64,000 nucleotides of DNA from Levilactobacillus zymae DSM 19395 (GTDB lineage Bacteria; Bacillota; Bacilli; Lactobacillales; Lactobacillaceae). The stretch is taken from positions 1-64,000 of the forward strand of contig NZ_AZDW01000013.1 in NCBI RefSeq assembly GCF_001434115.1. Reading direction: 5' to 3'. Position numbers and translations under genes: made by a program. Under the pieces are notes generated by a model. That model saw only the letters and a program-made list of their open reading frames with translations. It did no database searches and was not told the DNA's origin. Each line of letters opens with the position of its first letter. Position 1 is the stretch's first letter. Positions 1-9,594 of this stretch are shown here, in pieces.

Positions 1-93
1 TTTTTGAAAAACATGAAAACTGACGACTTTTTTGGAAGGTATGAATAATTCAGGTCATTTTGATTTCAGCGTCAAAAAGCGCTGATAAAGGCT

Positions 94-122
94 TTTTCAA
101 CCCCTAGTAAATGTGGTAAACT
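94..122 (+). promoter_or_regulatory. Candidate promoter for ftsA
   Basis: TTTTCA (94-99), a 17-nt spacer and TAAACT (117-122) lie about 70 nt upstream of ftsA. The match is moderate. The gene upstream of ftsA is outside the window, so read-through from an earlier division-gene promoter is also likely. Confidence 0.4.
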
Positions 123-194
123 GAAGGATAATTAGGAGAAAAAGCGAATTCATACGTGTTAATAGATTGATTAGCTTAGGAGGTTCCTTTTTCT

Positions 195-1532
195 ATGGAT
201 AATTCAGGGATGTACGTAGGTCTCGATATAGGAACCACCTCAATAAAAGTCATTGTTGCTGAAAATGTTAAAGGGCAAATGAACGTTATTGGCGTGGGGA
301 ATGAACGTTCGAATGGTGTCAGTCGCGGTGTGATCGTGGACATTGACAAAGCAGCTGAAGCGATTCAGCGCGCTATTCGACAAGCCGAAGAAAAGGCTAG
401 TATCGAAATTCACGATGTCATTGTGGGAATTCCCGCAAATATGTTAAAAATTGAAACTTGTAGCGGCATGATTGCCATTGATGATCAATCGCGGGAAATT
501 ACCGGGCGTGACGTGCGTAACGTTGCGGCGGCCGCGTTGATTCAAAGCTTACCCCCAGAGCGTGAAGTTGTAGACATCCTCGCCGATGAATTTGTCGTGG
601 ATGGGTTTGACGGCATCAAGGATCCCCGCGGAATGGTGGGCGTGCGCTTGGAACTGCACGGGACCATCTTTACGGGACCCAAGACCATCATGCATAATAC
701 TCGCAAAGCGGTCGAACAGGCCGGGTTACACTTACGAGGAACTGTGATTAATCCGATGGCCCAGGGGATGATGGTCATGAACGATGGTGAACAGGACTTT
801 GGTACGATTCTGATCGACCTGGGGGGTGGCCAGTCGACTGCGGCGGTCATTCACGATCACCAGTTGAAATACATCGACGTCGATCAAGAGGGCGGTCAAT
901 TCATCACCAAGGATATCTCGGTGGTCTTGAACACCTCGCTGGATAGCGCCGAAAAGTTAAAACGCGATTACGGGTATGCGGATTCGACGCAGGCGAGTGA
1001 CGAAGACGAATTTCCGGTCGACGTGGTCGGGCAAAGCCAGCCGACGCCGGTCTCGGAAAAATACTTAGCGGAAATCATCGAGGCCCGGTTAGACCAGATC
1101 TTCAAACGGTTACGGGCCAACTTGGATAAGGTCCAGGCGCTGGAATTACCGGGTGGCATCGTGCTGACCGGTGGGGTCGCGGCCTTACCCGGGATTACGG
1201 AATTAGCGACGGACGAGTTTGGGACCAACGTTCGGGTGTACGTTCCGGACCAGATGGGGTTACGGCACCCGTCGTTTACCCTGGCCTTAGCACTCGTCAA
1301 TTACTTTGGGGGTCTCAACGAGATCGATTTACTGATTAAGAGCGCCTTAACGGGTTCCACCCAGTTAGCCGACGAAACCGACGAGATCCGGCAACGTGAA
1401 GCCGAAGCTGCTCCCCGCAGTTCCGCGCCCGAAGCGCAGCCGACGAGTCAAAGCAACGTTAAGAAACCAAAAGCCAAAAAGAACAATCGGTCCGACCGGT
1501 TCAAGAAGTTCTTTAGCGACTTCTTCGACTAA
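195..1532 (+). CDS. ftsA: Cell division protein FtsA
   Basis: Actin-like ATPase that tethers FtsZ filaments to the membrane at the division site. The actin-fold nucleotide loops are visible: GLDIGTTSIK at residues 9-18, DLGGGQST near 208, and a GGVAALPG adenosine motif in the last third. The protein ends in a basic/aromatic amphipathic helix (RFKKFFSDFFD), the usual FtsA membrane anchor, after a charged Ala/Ser/Lys linker that is longer than in the E. coli protein. The ATG follows an AGGAGG at 178-183. ftsZ begins 21 nt after the stop, so the two are certainly co-transcribed. The identification is secure. Confidence 0.97.
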   Translation: MDNSGMYVGLDIGTTSIKVIVAENVKGQMNVIGVGNERSNGVSRGVIVDIDKAAEAIQRAIRQAEEKASIEIHDVIVGIPANMLKIETCSGMIAIDDQSREITGRDVRNVAAAALIQSLPPEREVVDILADEFVVDGFDGIKDPRGMVGVRLELHGTIFTGPKTIMHNTRKAVEQAGLHLRGTVINPMAQGMMVMNDGEQDFGTILIDLGGGQSTAAVIHDHQLKYIDVDQEGGQFITKDISVVLNTSLDSAEKLKRDYGYADSTQASDEDEFPVDVVGQSQPTPVSEKYLAEIIEARLDQIFKRLRANLDKVQALELPGGIVLTGGVAALPGITELATDEFGTNVRVYVPDQMGLRHPSFTLALALVNYFGGLNEIDLLIKSALTGSTQLADETDEIRQREAEAAPRSSAPEAQPTSQSNVKKPKAKKNNRSDRFKKFFSDFFD

Positions 1533-1553
1533 TGTGAGATGGAGGAAAACACA

Positions 1554-2834
1554 ATGGAATACTCATTAGATTCTGCTCAAAATCATGGCGCCAACATTAA
1601 AGTGATTGGCGTCGGCGGTGGGGGCAACAACGCCGTCAACCGAATGATTACGGAAGACGTCAAGGGCGTCGAATTCATCGTTGCCAACACCGACGTTCAG
1701 GCCTTGGAAGCGTCCAAGGCCGAAACCAAGATTCAACTTGGCCCGAAACTGACCCGCGGGTTAGGGGCCGGCGCCAACCCGGAAATCGGGGCTAAGGCCG
1801 CCGAAGAAAGTGAAGAAGCCATCACCGAAGCCCTGGAAGGGGCCGACATGGTGTTCGTCACCGCCGGGATGGGCGGTGGAACCGGGAACGGGGCCGCACC
1901 GATCGTGGCGAAGATCGCCAAGGAAAGTGGCGCCTTAACGGTGGGGGTCGTTACCCGACCATTTAGCTTCGAGGGTCCCCGGCGAGCTCGGTTTGCGGCC
2001 GAAGGGGTCGCGGCCATGAAGGAAAACGTCGACACGTTGATCATCATTGCCAACAACCGGTTGTTAGAAATCGTCGACAAGAAGACGCCGATGATGGAAG
2101 CCTTCCAGGAAGCCGACAACGTCTTACGTCAAGGGGTCCAAGGGATTTCCGACTTGATCACTAGCCCCGGCTACGTGAACTTGGACTTTGCCGACGTGAA
2201 GACGGTCATGAAGGATCAAGGCTCTGCGCTGATGGGGATCGGGTCGGCCAACGGTGAAAACCGGACGGAAGACGCGACCAAGAAGGCCATTTCCTCACCA
2301 TTGTTGGAAGTGTCCATCGACGGTGCCGAACAAGTGCTGTTAAACATCACCGGGGGTCCCGACCTGTCCTTGTTTGAAGCCCAAGCCGCTTCACAGATTG
2401 TGTCCGATGCGGCCACTAGTGACGTCAACATTATCTTCGGGACGTCCATCGACGAAGACCTAGGCGACGAAGTTCGGGTCACGGTGATTGCCACCGGGAT
2501 CGACAAGAAACGCGAAGAAAAAGAAGCGGCCCGTAGTCGGGTTGCTCGGCGGGCTAGTCAACCTAACGGTAGTGCGGCGGGTCAAGCGTCGCAACCGACG
2601 ACGCGTTCGAACGCTCCAGCCAACGATGACGCCAAGGCGGATCCGTTTGGCAACTGGGATATTCGCGAACCCGCGCACCGGCCAGAACCCAAGCAAAAGT
2701 CGAACAACGACGAATTTGCCGGGGTCGACAAGCCAGATTTTAATATTTTCAACCCAAGTTCCAATCAGAGTTCGGCAGCGGACGACGATCAGGGCGAGGA
2801 CACGCCACCGTTCTTCAAGCGGCGGCGGAAGTAA
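1554..2834 (+). CDS. ftsZ: Cell division GTPase FtsZ
   Basis: Tubulin-like GTPase that polymerises into the Z ring. It shows the N-terminal [13 protein letters not shown] loop, the tubulin signature in the form [10 protein letters not shown] (Asn where many bacteria have Thr), and the [11 protein letters not shown] synergy loop, followed by a variable Ser/Pro/Asp-rich linker and a basic C-terminal tail, [10 protein letters not shown], for partner binding. An in-frame ATG at 1539 exists, but GGAGG at 1541-1545 overlaps it and lies 8 nt before the ATG at 1554, so 1554 is the start (426 residues). It sits between ftsA and sepF, whose product also tethers FtsZ. Confidence 0.97.
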   Translation: MEYSLDSAQNHGANIKVIGVGGGGNNAVNRMITEDVKGVEFIVANTDVQALEASKAETKIQLGPKLTRGLGAGANPEIGAKAAEESEEAITEALEGADMVFVTAGMGGGTGNGAAPIVAKIAKESGALTVGVVTRPFSFEGPRRARFAAEGVAAMKENVDTLIIIANNRLLEIVDKKTPMMEAFQEADNVLRQGVQGISDLITSPGYVNLDFADVKTVMKDQGSALMGIGSANGENRTEDATKKAISSPLLEVSIDGAEQVLLNITGGPDLSLFEAQAASQIVSDAATSDVNIIFGTSIDEDLGDEVRVTVIATGIDKKREEKEAARSRVARRASQPNGSAAGQASQPTTRSNAPANDDAKADPFGNWDIREPAHRPEPKQKSNNDEFAGVDKPDFNIFNPSSNQSSAADDDQGEDTPPFFKRRRK

Positions 2835-2871
2835 CCTGCTCGTTAAGCCGTTGTGAGAGGAGTGACCAACT

Positions 2872-3315
2872 ATGGCGGATAAGTTTAGTCTAAGCAAATT
2901 TTTCGGCATGAACGATGATTACGACGAAGACTATCAGGACCCCAGTCCGGTGACTCAGCAACAACAGCCACAAGCAAAATCGACGGTCCCTCAACGGCCC
3001 GTCGATACTCGGAAGGTGGTTGCCATGCGGTCGGCAAAACCAAATTCAAGCCACATTGCCATTTGTGAACCACGCATCTATTCGGACGCCAAGGGCATTG
3101 CTAAGCAGATTACCACGGGTGACGCGGTGATCGTTAACTTTGCTCGCGTCGACGAGGCGCAGGCCCAGCGGATCGTGGATTTTCTCAACGGGACGGCCTT
3201 TGCGGTCGGTGGTGAAATCAAGCGAATTGGTGAACAGATTTTTCTGTGTACGCCACATAATTTCGAGGTCAGTGGCGACGTCGCGGCGAACCTCGGAACG
3301 CAATTTACGTCATAA
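2872..3315 (+). CDS. sepF: Cell division protein SepF
   Basis: FtsZ-interacting membrane anchor that forms rings bundling FtsZ filaments. At 147 residues it has the family layout: a short N-terminal segment ([12 protein letters not shown]) able to form a membrane-binding amphipathic helix, an acidic/Gln-rich linker to about residue 45, and a C-terminal alpha/beta core containing [26 protein letters not shown] and the RIVDFLNG segment. ATG at 2872 follows GAGAGGAG. It is co-oriented with ftsZ and the YggT gene, the standard Gram-positive order. With FtsA also present, the cell has two FtsZ tethers. Confidence 0.95.
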   Translation: MADKFSLSKFFGMNDDYDEDYQDPSPVTQQQQPQAKSTVPQRPVDTRKVVAMRSAKPNSSHIAICEPRIYSDAKGIAKQITTGDAVIVNFARVDEAQAQRIVDFLNGTAFAVGGEIKRIGEQIFLCTPHNFEVSGDVAANLGTQFTS

Positions 3316-3326
3316 GGAGCGGTGCT

Positions 3327-3635
3327 GTGATTACAACTGGAGTCAGTTTAGCGGTCATTAACTTGGTGGCGCTGATCTTTAAAATTTTGAACTGGCTAGT
3401 GGGGGCCTACGTCTTATTGATCGTGGTTTACGCCCTACTTAGCTGGTTACCAGGCGGGTATCAGTCTCGCTTCGGCCAAATCATTGGTCGGTTAGTCGAA
3501 CCATTCTTAAGTTATTTTAACTTTATTGCTATTGGACCCTTGGGGTTTGGCCCGGTCGTGGCCATCATCGTGTTAACGGTGGTGCAGTACGGCCTCCAAG
3601 CCCTCGAGGAGTTCATTTTGCGGCTGCTGCTATAG
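3327..3635 (+). CDS. YggT family membrane protein
   Basis: A 102-residue integral membrane protein with two hydrophobic stretches (about residues 4-42 and 70-95) around a short polar loop containing SWLPGGYQS and RLVEPFLSYF, which is typical of the YggT/YlmG family. The family is found next to division genes in Gram-positive bacteria; its molecular role is not settled. The start is GTG at 3327 preceded by AAGGAG, 11 nt after sepF. Its place between sepF and ylmH supports the family assignment. Confidence 0.88.
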   Translation: MITTGVSLAVINLVALIFKILNWLVGAYVLLIVVYALLSWLPGGYQSRFGQIIGRLVEPFLSYFNFIAIGPLGFGPVVAIIVLTVVQYGLQALEEFILRLLL

Positions 3636-3658
3636 GGCCACGAGAGGAGTGAACGGCC

Positions 3659-4438
3659 GTGGATGAGAATATCACGCAACATTTTCGGCCGGAGGAAGCC
3701 CCGTTTATCGATGCGGTCGGCAACTGGTTACAACAGGTGCAAGACGAGTATCGACCGGTTTTGACCCACTTCCTGAATCCCCGCCAGGTCTATGTCGCCA
3801 CCACGCTGGCGCGACGGGCCGATATCCCGGTGCGGTTCAGTGGGGGCTTTGCCGCGGCAGAAATGCAGCGGGCGCTCTTTTATCCGGATTATTACACCCC
3901 CGAAGCTCAAGACTTCGAGCTCACGCTGTTACGCGTGGATTACCCGGTCAAGTTCGCCACGCTACATCACAGTCAGATCCTGGGAACCTTGTTGGGATCG
4001 GGCATCGAACGCGAAATTATTGGGGACATTATCACAGACGGTCAGACTTGGCAGTTGGTTACCGAAACCAATATGGCCGATTATTTAACGGGTCAGGTCG
4101 AGCGAATTGGGCGGGTCAAGGCCCGGTTAGTCACGACGACCTGGGACGCGTTAGTCCAACGAGAAGACGAATGGGAACCGGAAGCGGCGACCCTGTCGTC
4201 GTTACGGTTGGATAGCATCGTCGGGACGGGTTTTCATTTATCCCGTCACCGGGCCAAGGAACTGATTGAAGCCGGTCGGGTCCGGGTCAACTGGGCGGAT
4301 ACCGAGAAACCCGACTACGAATTAGCCGTGGCGGATCTGGTTTCCGTGCGGGGGTTCGGGCGCATTCGCCTCGATGAGGTGGGTGGCCGAACCAAAAAAG
4401 AAAAAATTCGGGTTATCCTAGCGGTGCTGAAGAAATAG
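3659..4438 (+). CDS. ylmH: YlmH-type RNA-binding protein with S4 domain
   Basis: A 259-residue protein with an N-terminal YlmH family domain (about residues 1-175) and a C-terminal S4 RNA-binding domain (about 180-240; LRLDSIVGTGFHLSRHRAKELI followed by AGRVRVNW, shown here as two parts of the S4 helix-turn motif). YlmH proteins have been linked to ribosome-associated rescue and to division-cluster context in Bacillus and Streptococcus. The start is GTG at 3659 after GAGAGGAG. It ends 19 nt before divIVA, within the same operon. Confidence 0.9.
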   Translation: MDENITQHFRPEEAPFIDAVGNWLQQVQDEYRPVLTHFLNPRQVYVATTLARRADIPVRFSGGFAAAEMQRALFYPDYYTPEAQDFELTLLRVDYPVKFATLHHSQILGTLLGSGIEREIIGDIITDGQTWQLVTETNMADYLTGQVERIGRVKARLVTTTWDALVQREDEWEPEAATLSSLRLDSIVGTGFHLSRHRAKELIEAGRVRVNWADTEKPDYELAVADLVSVRGFGRIRLDEVGGRTKKEKIRVILAVLKK

Positions 4439-4457
4439 ATGCGGAGGGAACGTACAG

Positions 4458-5168
4458 ATGGTACTAAGTCCATTAGATATTCATAATAAAGAATTCGGAA
4501 CGAAAATGCGGGGTTACAACGTTGATGAGGTCAATGATTTCTTAGATCAAGTGATCAAGGATTACCAAATCACGTTGAATCACAATAAGGAATTAGAAGA
4601 ACAATTAGATGCGGCCAACGAAAAATTAAAGTACTTTAACGACTTAAAGGATTCGTTGAACCAATCGATCTTGGTGGCGCAAGAAGCGGCCGACAAGGTG
4701 AAGGCTAATTCACAAAAGGAATCTGAAATTATTATTCGTGAGGCCCAAAAGCAAAGTTCCGACATCGTTTCTGAAGCAACGAATAAGGGTAACCAGATTA
4801 TGGACGAAGCCTCAAAACGGGCCAAGAAGTTGGCCGTGGAGACCGACGACTTGAAGAAGAGTACCCGGGTCTTCCGGCAACGGCTCCAAGTCATGTTAGA
4901 AAGTCAATTAGAAGTGGTCAAGTCCAACGACTGGGACGACCTGTTGAAGGAAGGCTCGATGTCGAGCTATGAGGAAATCAAGAAGGTCGTGGGTGACCGA
5001 CTTGACAACGCCACGGAACAAGGCGTACACTCGGAAGCACCACAAGATGATGACGGTACCACCCAAGTGGCCGAGACACCGGTCACGGACACGGGTGATG
5101 CGAGTCAAGAAACCGTGGTCATCTTCCCGGATAACGATCAAGACCATTACGACCAAAAAACTAAGTAA
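4458..5168 (+). CDS. divIVA: Cell division initiation protein DivIVA
   Basis: Coiled-coil scaffold that recognises negatively curved membrane at septum and poles. The N-terminal domain carries the conserved LSPLDIHNKEFGTKMRGY and EVNDFLD segments; a long coiled coil follows (about residues 30-165, rich in Glu, Lys, Ala and Asn) and then an acidic Thr/Asp-rich tail. At 236 residues it is in the usual lactobacillus range. It is the last gene of the division cluster. No terminator separates it from the downstream T-box leader, so ileS may partly be read from this operon. Confidence 0.95.
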   Translation: MVLSPLDIHNKEFGTKMRGYNVDEVNDFLDQVIKDYQITLNHNKELEEQLDAANEKLKYFNDLKDSLNQSILVAQEAADKVKANSQKESEIIIREAQKQSSDIVSEATNKGNQIMDEASKRAKKLAVETDDLKKSTRVFRQRLQVMLESQLEVVKSNDWDDLLKEGSMSSYEEIKKVVGDRLDNATEQGVHSEAPQDDDGTTQVAETPVTDTGDASQETVVIFPDNDQDHYDQKTK

Positions 5169-5184
5169 AACGACCAGCATAGAG

Positions 5185-5404
5185 AACCACAACGAGACGG
5201 TAAACGACGATAGCGACCTAGGGACGGTGAAAGCCTAGGAAGTCAGCGACCCGTAGCGTGATCAGTCTCTGAAGCTCTAGAACTGAAGTCAGTAAGTTCT
5301 AGCGGGTACCCCCGTTACGGGTTTGAGGGAAGGTGGCAAACACCTTCTAAAATTGGGTGGTACCACGAACGACTTCGTCCCTTGCGACGGGGTCGTTTTT
5401 TGCG
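5185..5404 (+). promoter_or_regulatory. T-box riboswitch leader (isoleucine), with terminator
   Basis: A tRNA-sensing leader upstream of ileS. Stem I is closed by GAGAC (5194-5198) pairing with GTCTC (5265-5269); immediately 5' of the closing strand lies GTGATCAG, giving an ATC (Ile) specifier codon at 5261-5263, which agrees with the downstream gene. A further stem pairs CTAGAACT with AGTTCTAG. The conserved T-box TGGGTGGTACCACG is at 5354-5367, followed by a 12-bp terminator hairpin (about 5369-5398) and a T-run. Uncharged tRNA-Ile would stabilise the antiterminator and allow ileS expression. Confidence 0.95.
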
Positions 5405-5425
5405 TGGTTGAGAATTAAAATTTTC

Positions 5426-5487
5426 CGGTCAGTCGACCGGTGAGCTGAGGTTGCGTCCACAACTTGAGCTCACCGGTTGACTGACCG
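5426..5487 (+). repeat. Long stem-loop between T-box terminator and ileS
   Basis: The arms 5426-5446 and 5467-5487 are 21-nt inverted repeats with one mismatch. The interior adds six more pairs (AGGTTG with CAACTT) around a 6-nt loop, giving a hairpin of roughly 27 bp. No T-run follows, so it does not look like a terminator. It lies after the T-box terminator and 31 nt before the ileS ATG. It could be a processing or mRNA-stabilising structure; function unknown. Confidence 0.8.
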
Positions 5488-5518
5488 AGGAGATTAAACA
5501 CAAGGAGGAATCACTGGT

Positions 5519-8329
5519 ATGCGAGTGAAAGACACGCTGAACTTGGGTAAAACCAAGTTTAAAATGCGGGGCAACTTACCGGTCAAGGAAGTTGACCGGC
5601 AAAAGGCCTGGGCAGATAACAAATTGTATCAAGCCCGCCAGAAATTAAACGAAGGGAAACCGACCTTTATTCTACACGATGGGCCACCGTACGCGAACGG
5701 ACCGATCCACATGGGCCACGCGATGAACAAGATTTCTAAGGACATCATCGTGCGTTACAAGTCCATGAACGGCTTCCGCGCGCCTTACGTTCCCGGCTGG
5801 GATACGCACGGTCTGCCAATTGAACAACAATTGACCAAGGCCGGTTACGACCGCAAGAAGATGTCGACTTCCGCGTTCCGGGACCTGTGTCGCGAATACG
5901 CCTTAAAGCAGGTCGACCAACAACGGGAAGGCTTCAAGCGCTTGGGCGTTTCGGCCGACTGGGACAATCCTTACCTGACGTTGAAGCCAGAATTCGAAGC
6001 CGCAGAAGTGCGGGTCTTCGGCAAGATGGCCGAACGGGGCTTGATTTACCGGGGTAAGAAGCCGGTTTACTGGTCTTGGTCCTCCGAATCGGCCATGGCC
6101 GAAGCCGAAGTGGAATACCACGACGTGACGTCACCATCCGCGTTCTTCGCCGAAGAAGTGGTTGACGGCAAGGGCGTCTTAGACACCAACACGTACTTCG
6201 TGGTTTGGACCACGACGCCGTGGACCGTGCCCGCTTCCGAAGGGGTCACCCTTGACGCCGGTATTGAATATGCCGTGGTCAAGCCCGCTAACGACGACCG
6301 GCAATTCGTCCTGGCCAGCACGCTGGTCGCCGAAAATGCCGAACGCTTTGGTTGGGAAGACGTGCAAGTGGTCAAGACCGTGCTCGGAAAAGACCTGGAA
6401 AACATCACGGCCCAACATCCGTTCATCGCCGACCGTAAATTAGTGATCATGTTAGGGGACTTCGTGACGACCGAATCCGGGACTGGTCTGGTCCACACGG
6501 CGCCTGGTTTAGGGGAAGACGACTTTAACGTCGGTGCCCTTTACCACTTACCGGTTCTGGTTCCCGTGGACGACAAGGGGTACATGACCGAAGAAGCCGG
6601 TCCCGATTTCAAGGGCGTATTCTACGAAGATGCCAACCAAATCGCTTTGGACAAGCTGAAGGAAAACAACGCCTTACTGAAGTACATGCCGTACGAACAC
6701 AGTTACCCGTTTGACTGGCGGACCAAGAAGCCGGTCATCTTCCGGGCAACGCCGCAGTGGTTCGCTTCCGTGGACAAGGTTCGTGACGAAATCCTGGCCA
6801 GTTTAAAGGACGTTTCCTTTAAGCCGGACTGGGGGCAACGTCGCTTGGCCAACATGATTAAGGACCGTGGCGACTGGGTCATCTCTCGGCAACGGGTCTG
6901 GGGTGTGCCACTACCGATCTTCTACGCTGAAGACGGCACGGCCATCTTAGAAACGGAAACGATCAACCACGTGGCCGACTTGTTTGCCAAGTACGGCTCC
7001 AACGTCTGGTTCGACCGCGATGCCAAGGACCTGTTACCGGACGGGTACACCAACGAACACTCGCCCCACGGTGAATTCACCAAGGAAACCGACATCATGG
7101 ACGTGTGGTTCGATTCGGGGACTTCCCACCAAGGGGTCTTGGCCGAACGCGACGATTTGGTCTACCCGGCCGACCTGTACCTGGAAGGGTCCGACCAATA
7201 CCGGGGTTGGTTCAACTCCAGTTTGATCACCAGCGTGGCCGCCGAAGGTCAGGCGCCGTATAAGCAGGTCGTGTCCCAAGGGTTTACCCTGGATAAGGAC
7301 GGTCACAAGATGTCCAAGTCCTTAGGGAACACGATTGCGCCGAGTGAAATCATCCAGAAGATGGGGGCCGACATCGTGCGTCTGTGGGTCACGTCCGTGG
7401 ATACTTCCGCCGACGTGCGGGTGTCGACCGAAGCCTTCGTCAAGATTTCCGACAGCTACAAGAAGTTACGGAACACCATGCGGTACTTACTGGCCAACAC
7501 CAGTGACTTCGATCCGCAGACCGATACGGTCGCCGTCAATGACTTACAGGCCGTGGACCGGCACATGCTTTATCGGTTGAACGAGTTCGTTAAGGACGTC
7601 AAGGCCGACTACGACGACTACAACTTCTTGAACATTTACAAGGAATTGATGAACTTCGTGATCACCGAATTGTCCGCCTTCTACCTGGACTTTGCCAAGG
7701 ATGTTTTGTACATCGAATCCGCTAACAGTCCGGTCCGGCGCTCGATGCAAACGATCTTCTACCAGATTGCCGTGACGTTGACCAAGTTGTTGACGCCAAT
7801 CCTGCCTCACACCACCGAAGAAATCTGGACCTTCTTGAAGGAACCGGAAGACTTCGTTCAGTTGGCGGAAATGCCGGCTGTCTTGGACTTACCGGACACT
7901 AACGAAGTTGAAGACCAAGGTGAAACGTCGGCTTGGGACCGCTTCATGACGGTTCGAAGCGACGTGTTGAAGGCTTTGGAAGAAGCCCGGAACGCCAAGC
8001 TGATCGGGAAGGCCGCCGAAGCTCACTTGGATCTTTACGTGAGTGCCGACGTGCAAACGCTATTTGACCAACTTGACGTGAACGTTCAACAAATCCTGTT
8101 GGTTTCTGGGTTAGACGTCAAAGCCTACGACCAAAAACCGGCTGATGCGTTAGACTTCGGTAACGTGGCCATTGTGGTCACCCCAGCCGAGGGCGACGAG
8201 TGTCAACGGTGCCGGTTGATCAAGACCGACGTGGGTAGTGATACCGCTTATCCGCACTTCTGTGCGCGGTGTGCCGCCATCGTCCGGAAGGATTTCCCGG
8301 AAACGGCCACGGATGGGTTTGACGAATAG
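5519..8329 (+). CDS. ileS: Isoleucyl-tRNA synthetase
   Basis: Class I aminoacyl-tRNA synthetase that charges tRNA-Ile and edits mischarged valine. The HIGH motif appears as HMGH at residues 64-67 and KMSKS is intact at 597-601. A C-terminal zinc-binding module has Cys at 895, 898, 915 and 918. The length of 936 residues is normal for Gram-positive IleRS. The ATG follows AAGGAGG with good spacing. Expression is controlled by the Ile T-box immediately upstream, and transcription ends at the hairpin at 8364-8404. Confidence 0.98.
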   Translation: MRVKDTLNLGKTKFKMRGNLPVKEVDRQKAWADNKLYQARQKLNEGKPTFILHDGPPYANGPIHMGHAMNKISKDIIVRYKSMNGFRAPYVPGWDTHGLPIEQQLTKAGYDRKKMSTSAFRDLCREYALKQVDQQREGFKRLGVSADWDNPYLTLKPEFEAAEVRVFGKMAERGLIYRGKKPVYWSWSSESAMAEAEVEYHDVTSPSAFFAEEVVDGKGVLDTNTYFVVWTTTPWTVPASEGVTLDAGIEYAVVKPANDDRQFVLASTLVAENAERFGWEDVQVVKTVLGKDLENITAQHPFIADRKLVIMLGDFVTTESGTGLVHTAPGLGEDDFNVGALYHLPVLVPVDDKGYMTEEAGPDFKGVFYEDANQIALDKLKENNALLKYMPYEHSYPFDWRTKKPVIFRATPQWFASVDKVRDEILASLKDVSFKPDWGQRRLANMIKDRGDWVISRQRVWGVPLPIFYAEDGTAILETETINHVADLFAKYGSNVWFDRDAKDLLPDGYTNEHSPHGEFTKETDIMDVWFDSGTSHQGVLAERDDLVYPADLYLEGSDQYRGWFNSSLITSVAAEGQAPYKQVVSQGFTLDKDGHKMSKSLGNTIAPSEIIQKMGADIVRLWVTSVDTSADVRVSTEAFVKISDSYKKLRNTMRYLLANTSDFDPQTDTVAVNDLQAVDRHMLYRLNEFVKDVKADYDDYNFLNIYKELMNFVITELSAFYLDFAKDVLYIESANSPVRRSMQTIFYQIAVTLTKLLTPILPHTTEEIWTFLKEPEDFVQLAEMPAVLDLPDTNEVEDQGETSAWDRFMTVRSDVLKALEEARNAKLIGKAAEAHLDLYVSADVQTLFDQLDVNVQQILLVSGLDVKAYDQKPADALDFGNVAIVVTPAEGDECQRCRLIKTDVGSDTAYPHFCARCAAIVRKDFPETATDGFDE

Positions 8330-8363
8330 GCCTAAACGTTAACTAATCATTAAAGATTCTCCG

Positions 8364-8408
8364 AAAACGGGCGACTAGCGCGATGAGCGCGGGTCGTCCG
8401 TTTTGGCG
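8364..8408 (+). terminator. Terminator after ileS
   Basis: AAAACGGGCGACTAGCGC pairs with GCGCGGGTCGTCCGTTTT around a short loop, with one mismatch and two G-T pairs. The T-stretch is short, but the A/T arms make it a plausible intrinsic terminator. Confidence 0.75.
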
Positions 8409-8422
8409 TCGCAACGCCTGGT

Positions 8423-8451
8423 TTGCGGGGGCCTGCGAAAACGGGTATAAT
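8423..8451 (+). promoter_or_regulatory. Promoter for the cold-shock-like gene
   Basis: TTGCGG (8423-8428), a 17-nt spacer and a perfect TATAAT (8446-8451), 36 nt before the ATG of the cold-shock domain gene. Confidence 0.75.
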
Positions 8452-8486
8452 CTGCTTGTATATCTAGACGGGAGGGAAACCAGCGT

Positions 8487-8708
8487 ATGTTAACCGGTAC
8501 GGTAAAAAGTTATAGTGAACAACGGGGCTTCGGCTTCATCACCACGCCCGCAGACGGCGACGTCTTTGTGTACTACACGGGCATTTTAGGCGACGGCTTT
8601 CGGAAATTAGAAGCGGGTCAGACCGTTCAATTTGTGATTGTGCAGGGCCAACGGGGACCGCAGGCGGCCAAAGTCACGCCGGTCGTCACCGCAGATCAGG
8701 AGGCGTAG
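8487..8708 (+). CDS. Divergent cold-shock domain protein (CspA family)
   Basis: A 73-residue single cold-shock domain that should bind single-stranded RNA or DNA. RNP1 reads RGFGFI and RNP2 reads DVFVYY, whereas typical Csp proteins have KGFGFI and VFVHF; the usual KWF near the N terminus is KSY. The aromatic nature of the binding face is kept, but the sequence is clearly off the main CspA line. It has its own promoter and is followed after 3 nt by the Nudix gene, whose AGGAGG lies inside the end of this gene, so the two are translationally close and co-transcribed. Confidence 0.85.
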   Translation: MLTGTVKSYSEQRGFGFITTPADGDVFVYYTGILGDGFRKLEAGQTVQFVIVQGQRGPQAAKVTPVVTADQEA

Positions 8709-8711
8709 GGC

Positions 8712-9254
8712 ATGGACTTAGAAGAACACGTTGAATCCTCCGAAACGTTATACGACGGGGTAATCGTGCGCTTAGAACGCCAACAAGTGCGTCTGCCTAA
8801 CGGTGAAGCGGCGACCCGGGAGATCGTGCGGCACGTGGGCGCCGTGGGGATTTTAGCCCTACCGGACCCCGACCACATGATTTTGGAACGGCAATGGCGC
8901 GCGCCCATCGCCAAGGCAACGTTGGAGATTCCGGCGGGCAAACTCGATAGTCGCGATGCCGACAACATCGAACACGCGGTCCGGCGGGAATTAAATGAAG
9001 AGATTCGGTATGAACCGGGAACGTTGAAGCGCATCACCGGGTTTTATTCGAGCGTCGGGTTTTCCGATGAATACATGACGCTCTTTTTGGCGACTGACTT
9101 AAAGCCGGTGACCACGGAACTGCCCCGCGACCAGGGCGAAAACTTGGAACTGTTGACGGTCACGAAAGCGGAGGCGCAAGCCATGATTGACCGCGGGGAG
9201 ATCGAAGACGCCAAGACCATTACGGCCATCTATTACTGGCTCTTACAAAAGTAG
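8712..9254 (+). CDS. nudF: ADP-ribose pyrophosphatase (Nudix hydrolase)
   Basis: A 180-residue Nudix hydrolase expected to split ADP-ribose into AMP and ribose 5-phosphate. The ADPRP-type sequence LERQWRAPI, the IPAGKLD start of the Nudix helix and the catalytic RELNEE are present. Compared with the canonical box, there is a two-residue insertion after GKLD, Asp replaces the first Glu, and Arg replaces the usual Gly after NEEI. The REL-x-EE metal ligands are intact, so activity is likely. The substrate is assigned by similarity to NudF and not proven. Confidence 0.88.
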   Translation: MDLEEHVESSETLYDGVIVRLERQQVRLPNGEAATREIVRHVGAVGILALPDPDHMILERQWRAPIAKATLEIPAGKLDSRDADNIEHAVRRELNEEIRYEPGTLKRITGFYSSVGFSDEYMTLFLATDLKPVTTELPRDQGENLELLTVTKAEAQAMIDRGEIEDAKTITAIYYWLLQK

Positions 9255-9262
9255 GTGACGGG

Positions 9263-9577
9263 ATGCGAAACGATTGGCAATCTGATGATGATCAGCCCAA
9301 AACCCGGGCGGATTATCGGCGCGAACAGGAACAAGCGGAGCGGGAAGCTAACGAGCGGGACCGGCAGCGCAATGCCGCGGAACGTAAATCTGCCCGTAAC
9401 CAACCGGCCGATGATTTAGACCCCGACGCCGACCCTAACTCGGCGACCGGGCCGTTGGACGACCACACGCCGCAGGCCAAGCAACGGCGGTTAGGTCGGC
9501 GCCTGAACTGGGCGATTTTTTGGCTCGCGGTGCTGATTGTGGCCGTGTATTTAATCTTATTTTTCGTAGAATTTTAG
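9263..9577 (+). CDS. Small charged single-pass membrane protein, unknown
   Basis: A 104-residue protein I do not recognise by function. Residues 1-80 are extremely hydrophilic, with Arg/Glu/Asp/Gln runs (RREQEQAEREANERDRQR) likely to form a helix and then an acidic linker. Residues about 82-102 are one hydrophobic segment (WAIFWLAVLIVAVYLILFF), giving a C-terminal tail anchor with a cytoplasmic head. It begins 8 nt after nudF and ends 17 nt before mtnN, so it belongs to the same operon. It is probably a lineage-specific lactobacillus protein. Confidence 0.75.
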   Translation: MRNDWQSDDDQPKTRADYRREQEQAEREANERDRQRNAAERKSARNQPADDLDPDADPNSATGPLDDHTPQAKQRRLGRRLNWAIFWLAVLIVAVYLILFFVEF

Positions 9578-9594
9578 AGGAGTGACTCACCAAA

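Noticed and set aside
2460-2909. 149-residue minus-strand open frame opposite ftsZ
   Set aside because: Antisense shadow across the ftsZ tail and the ftsZ-sepF gap, rich in Arg and Val, with no family match.
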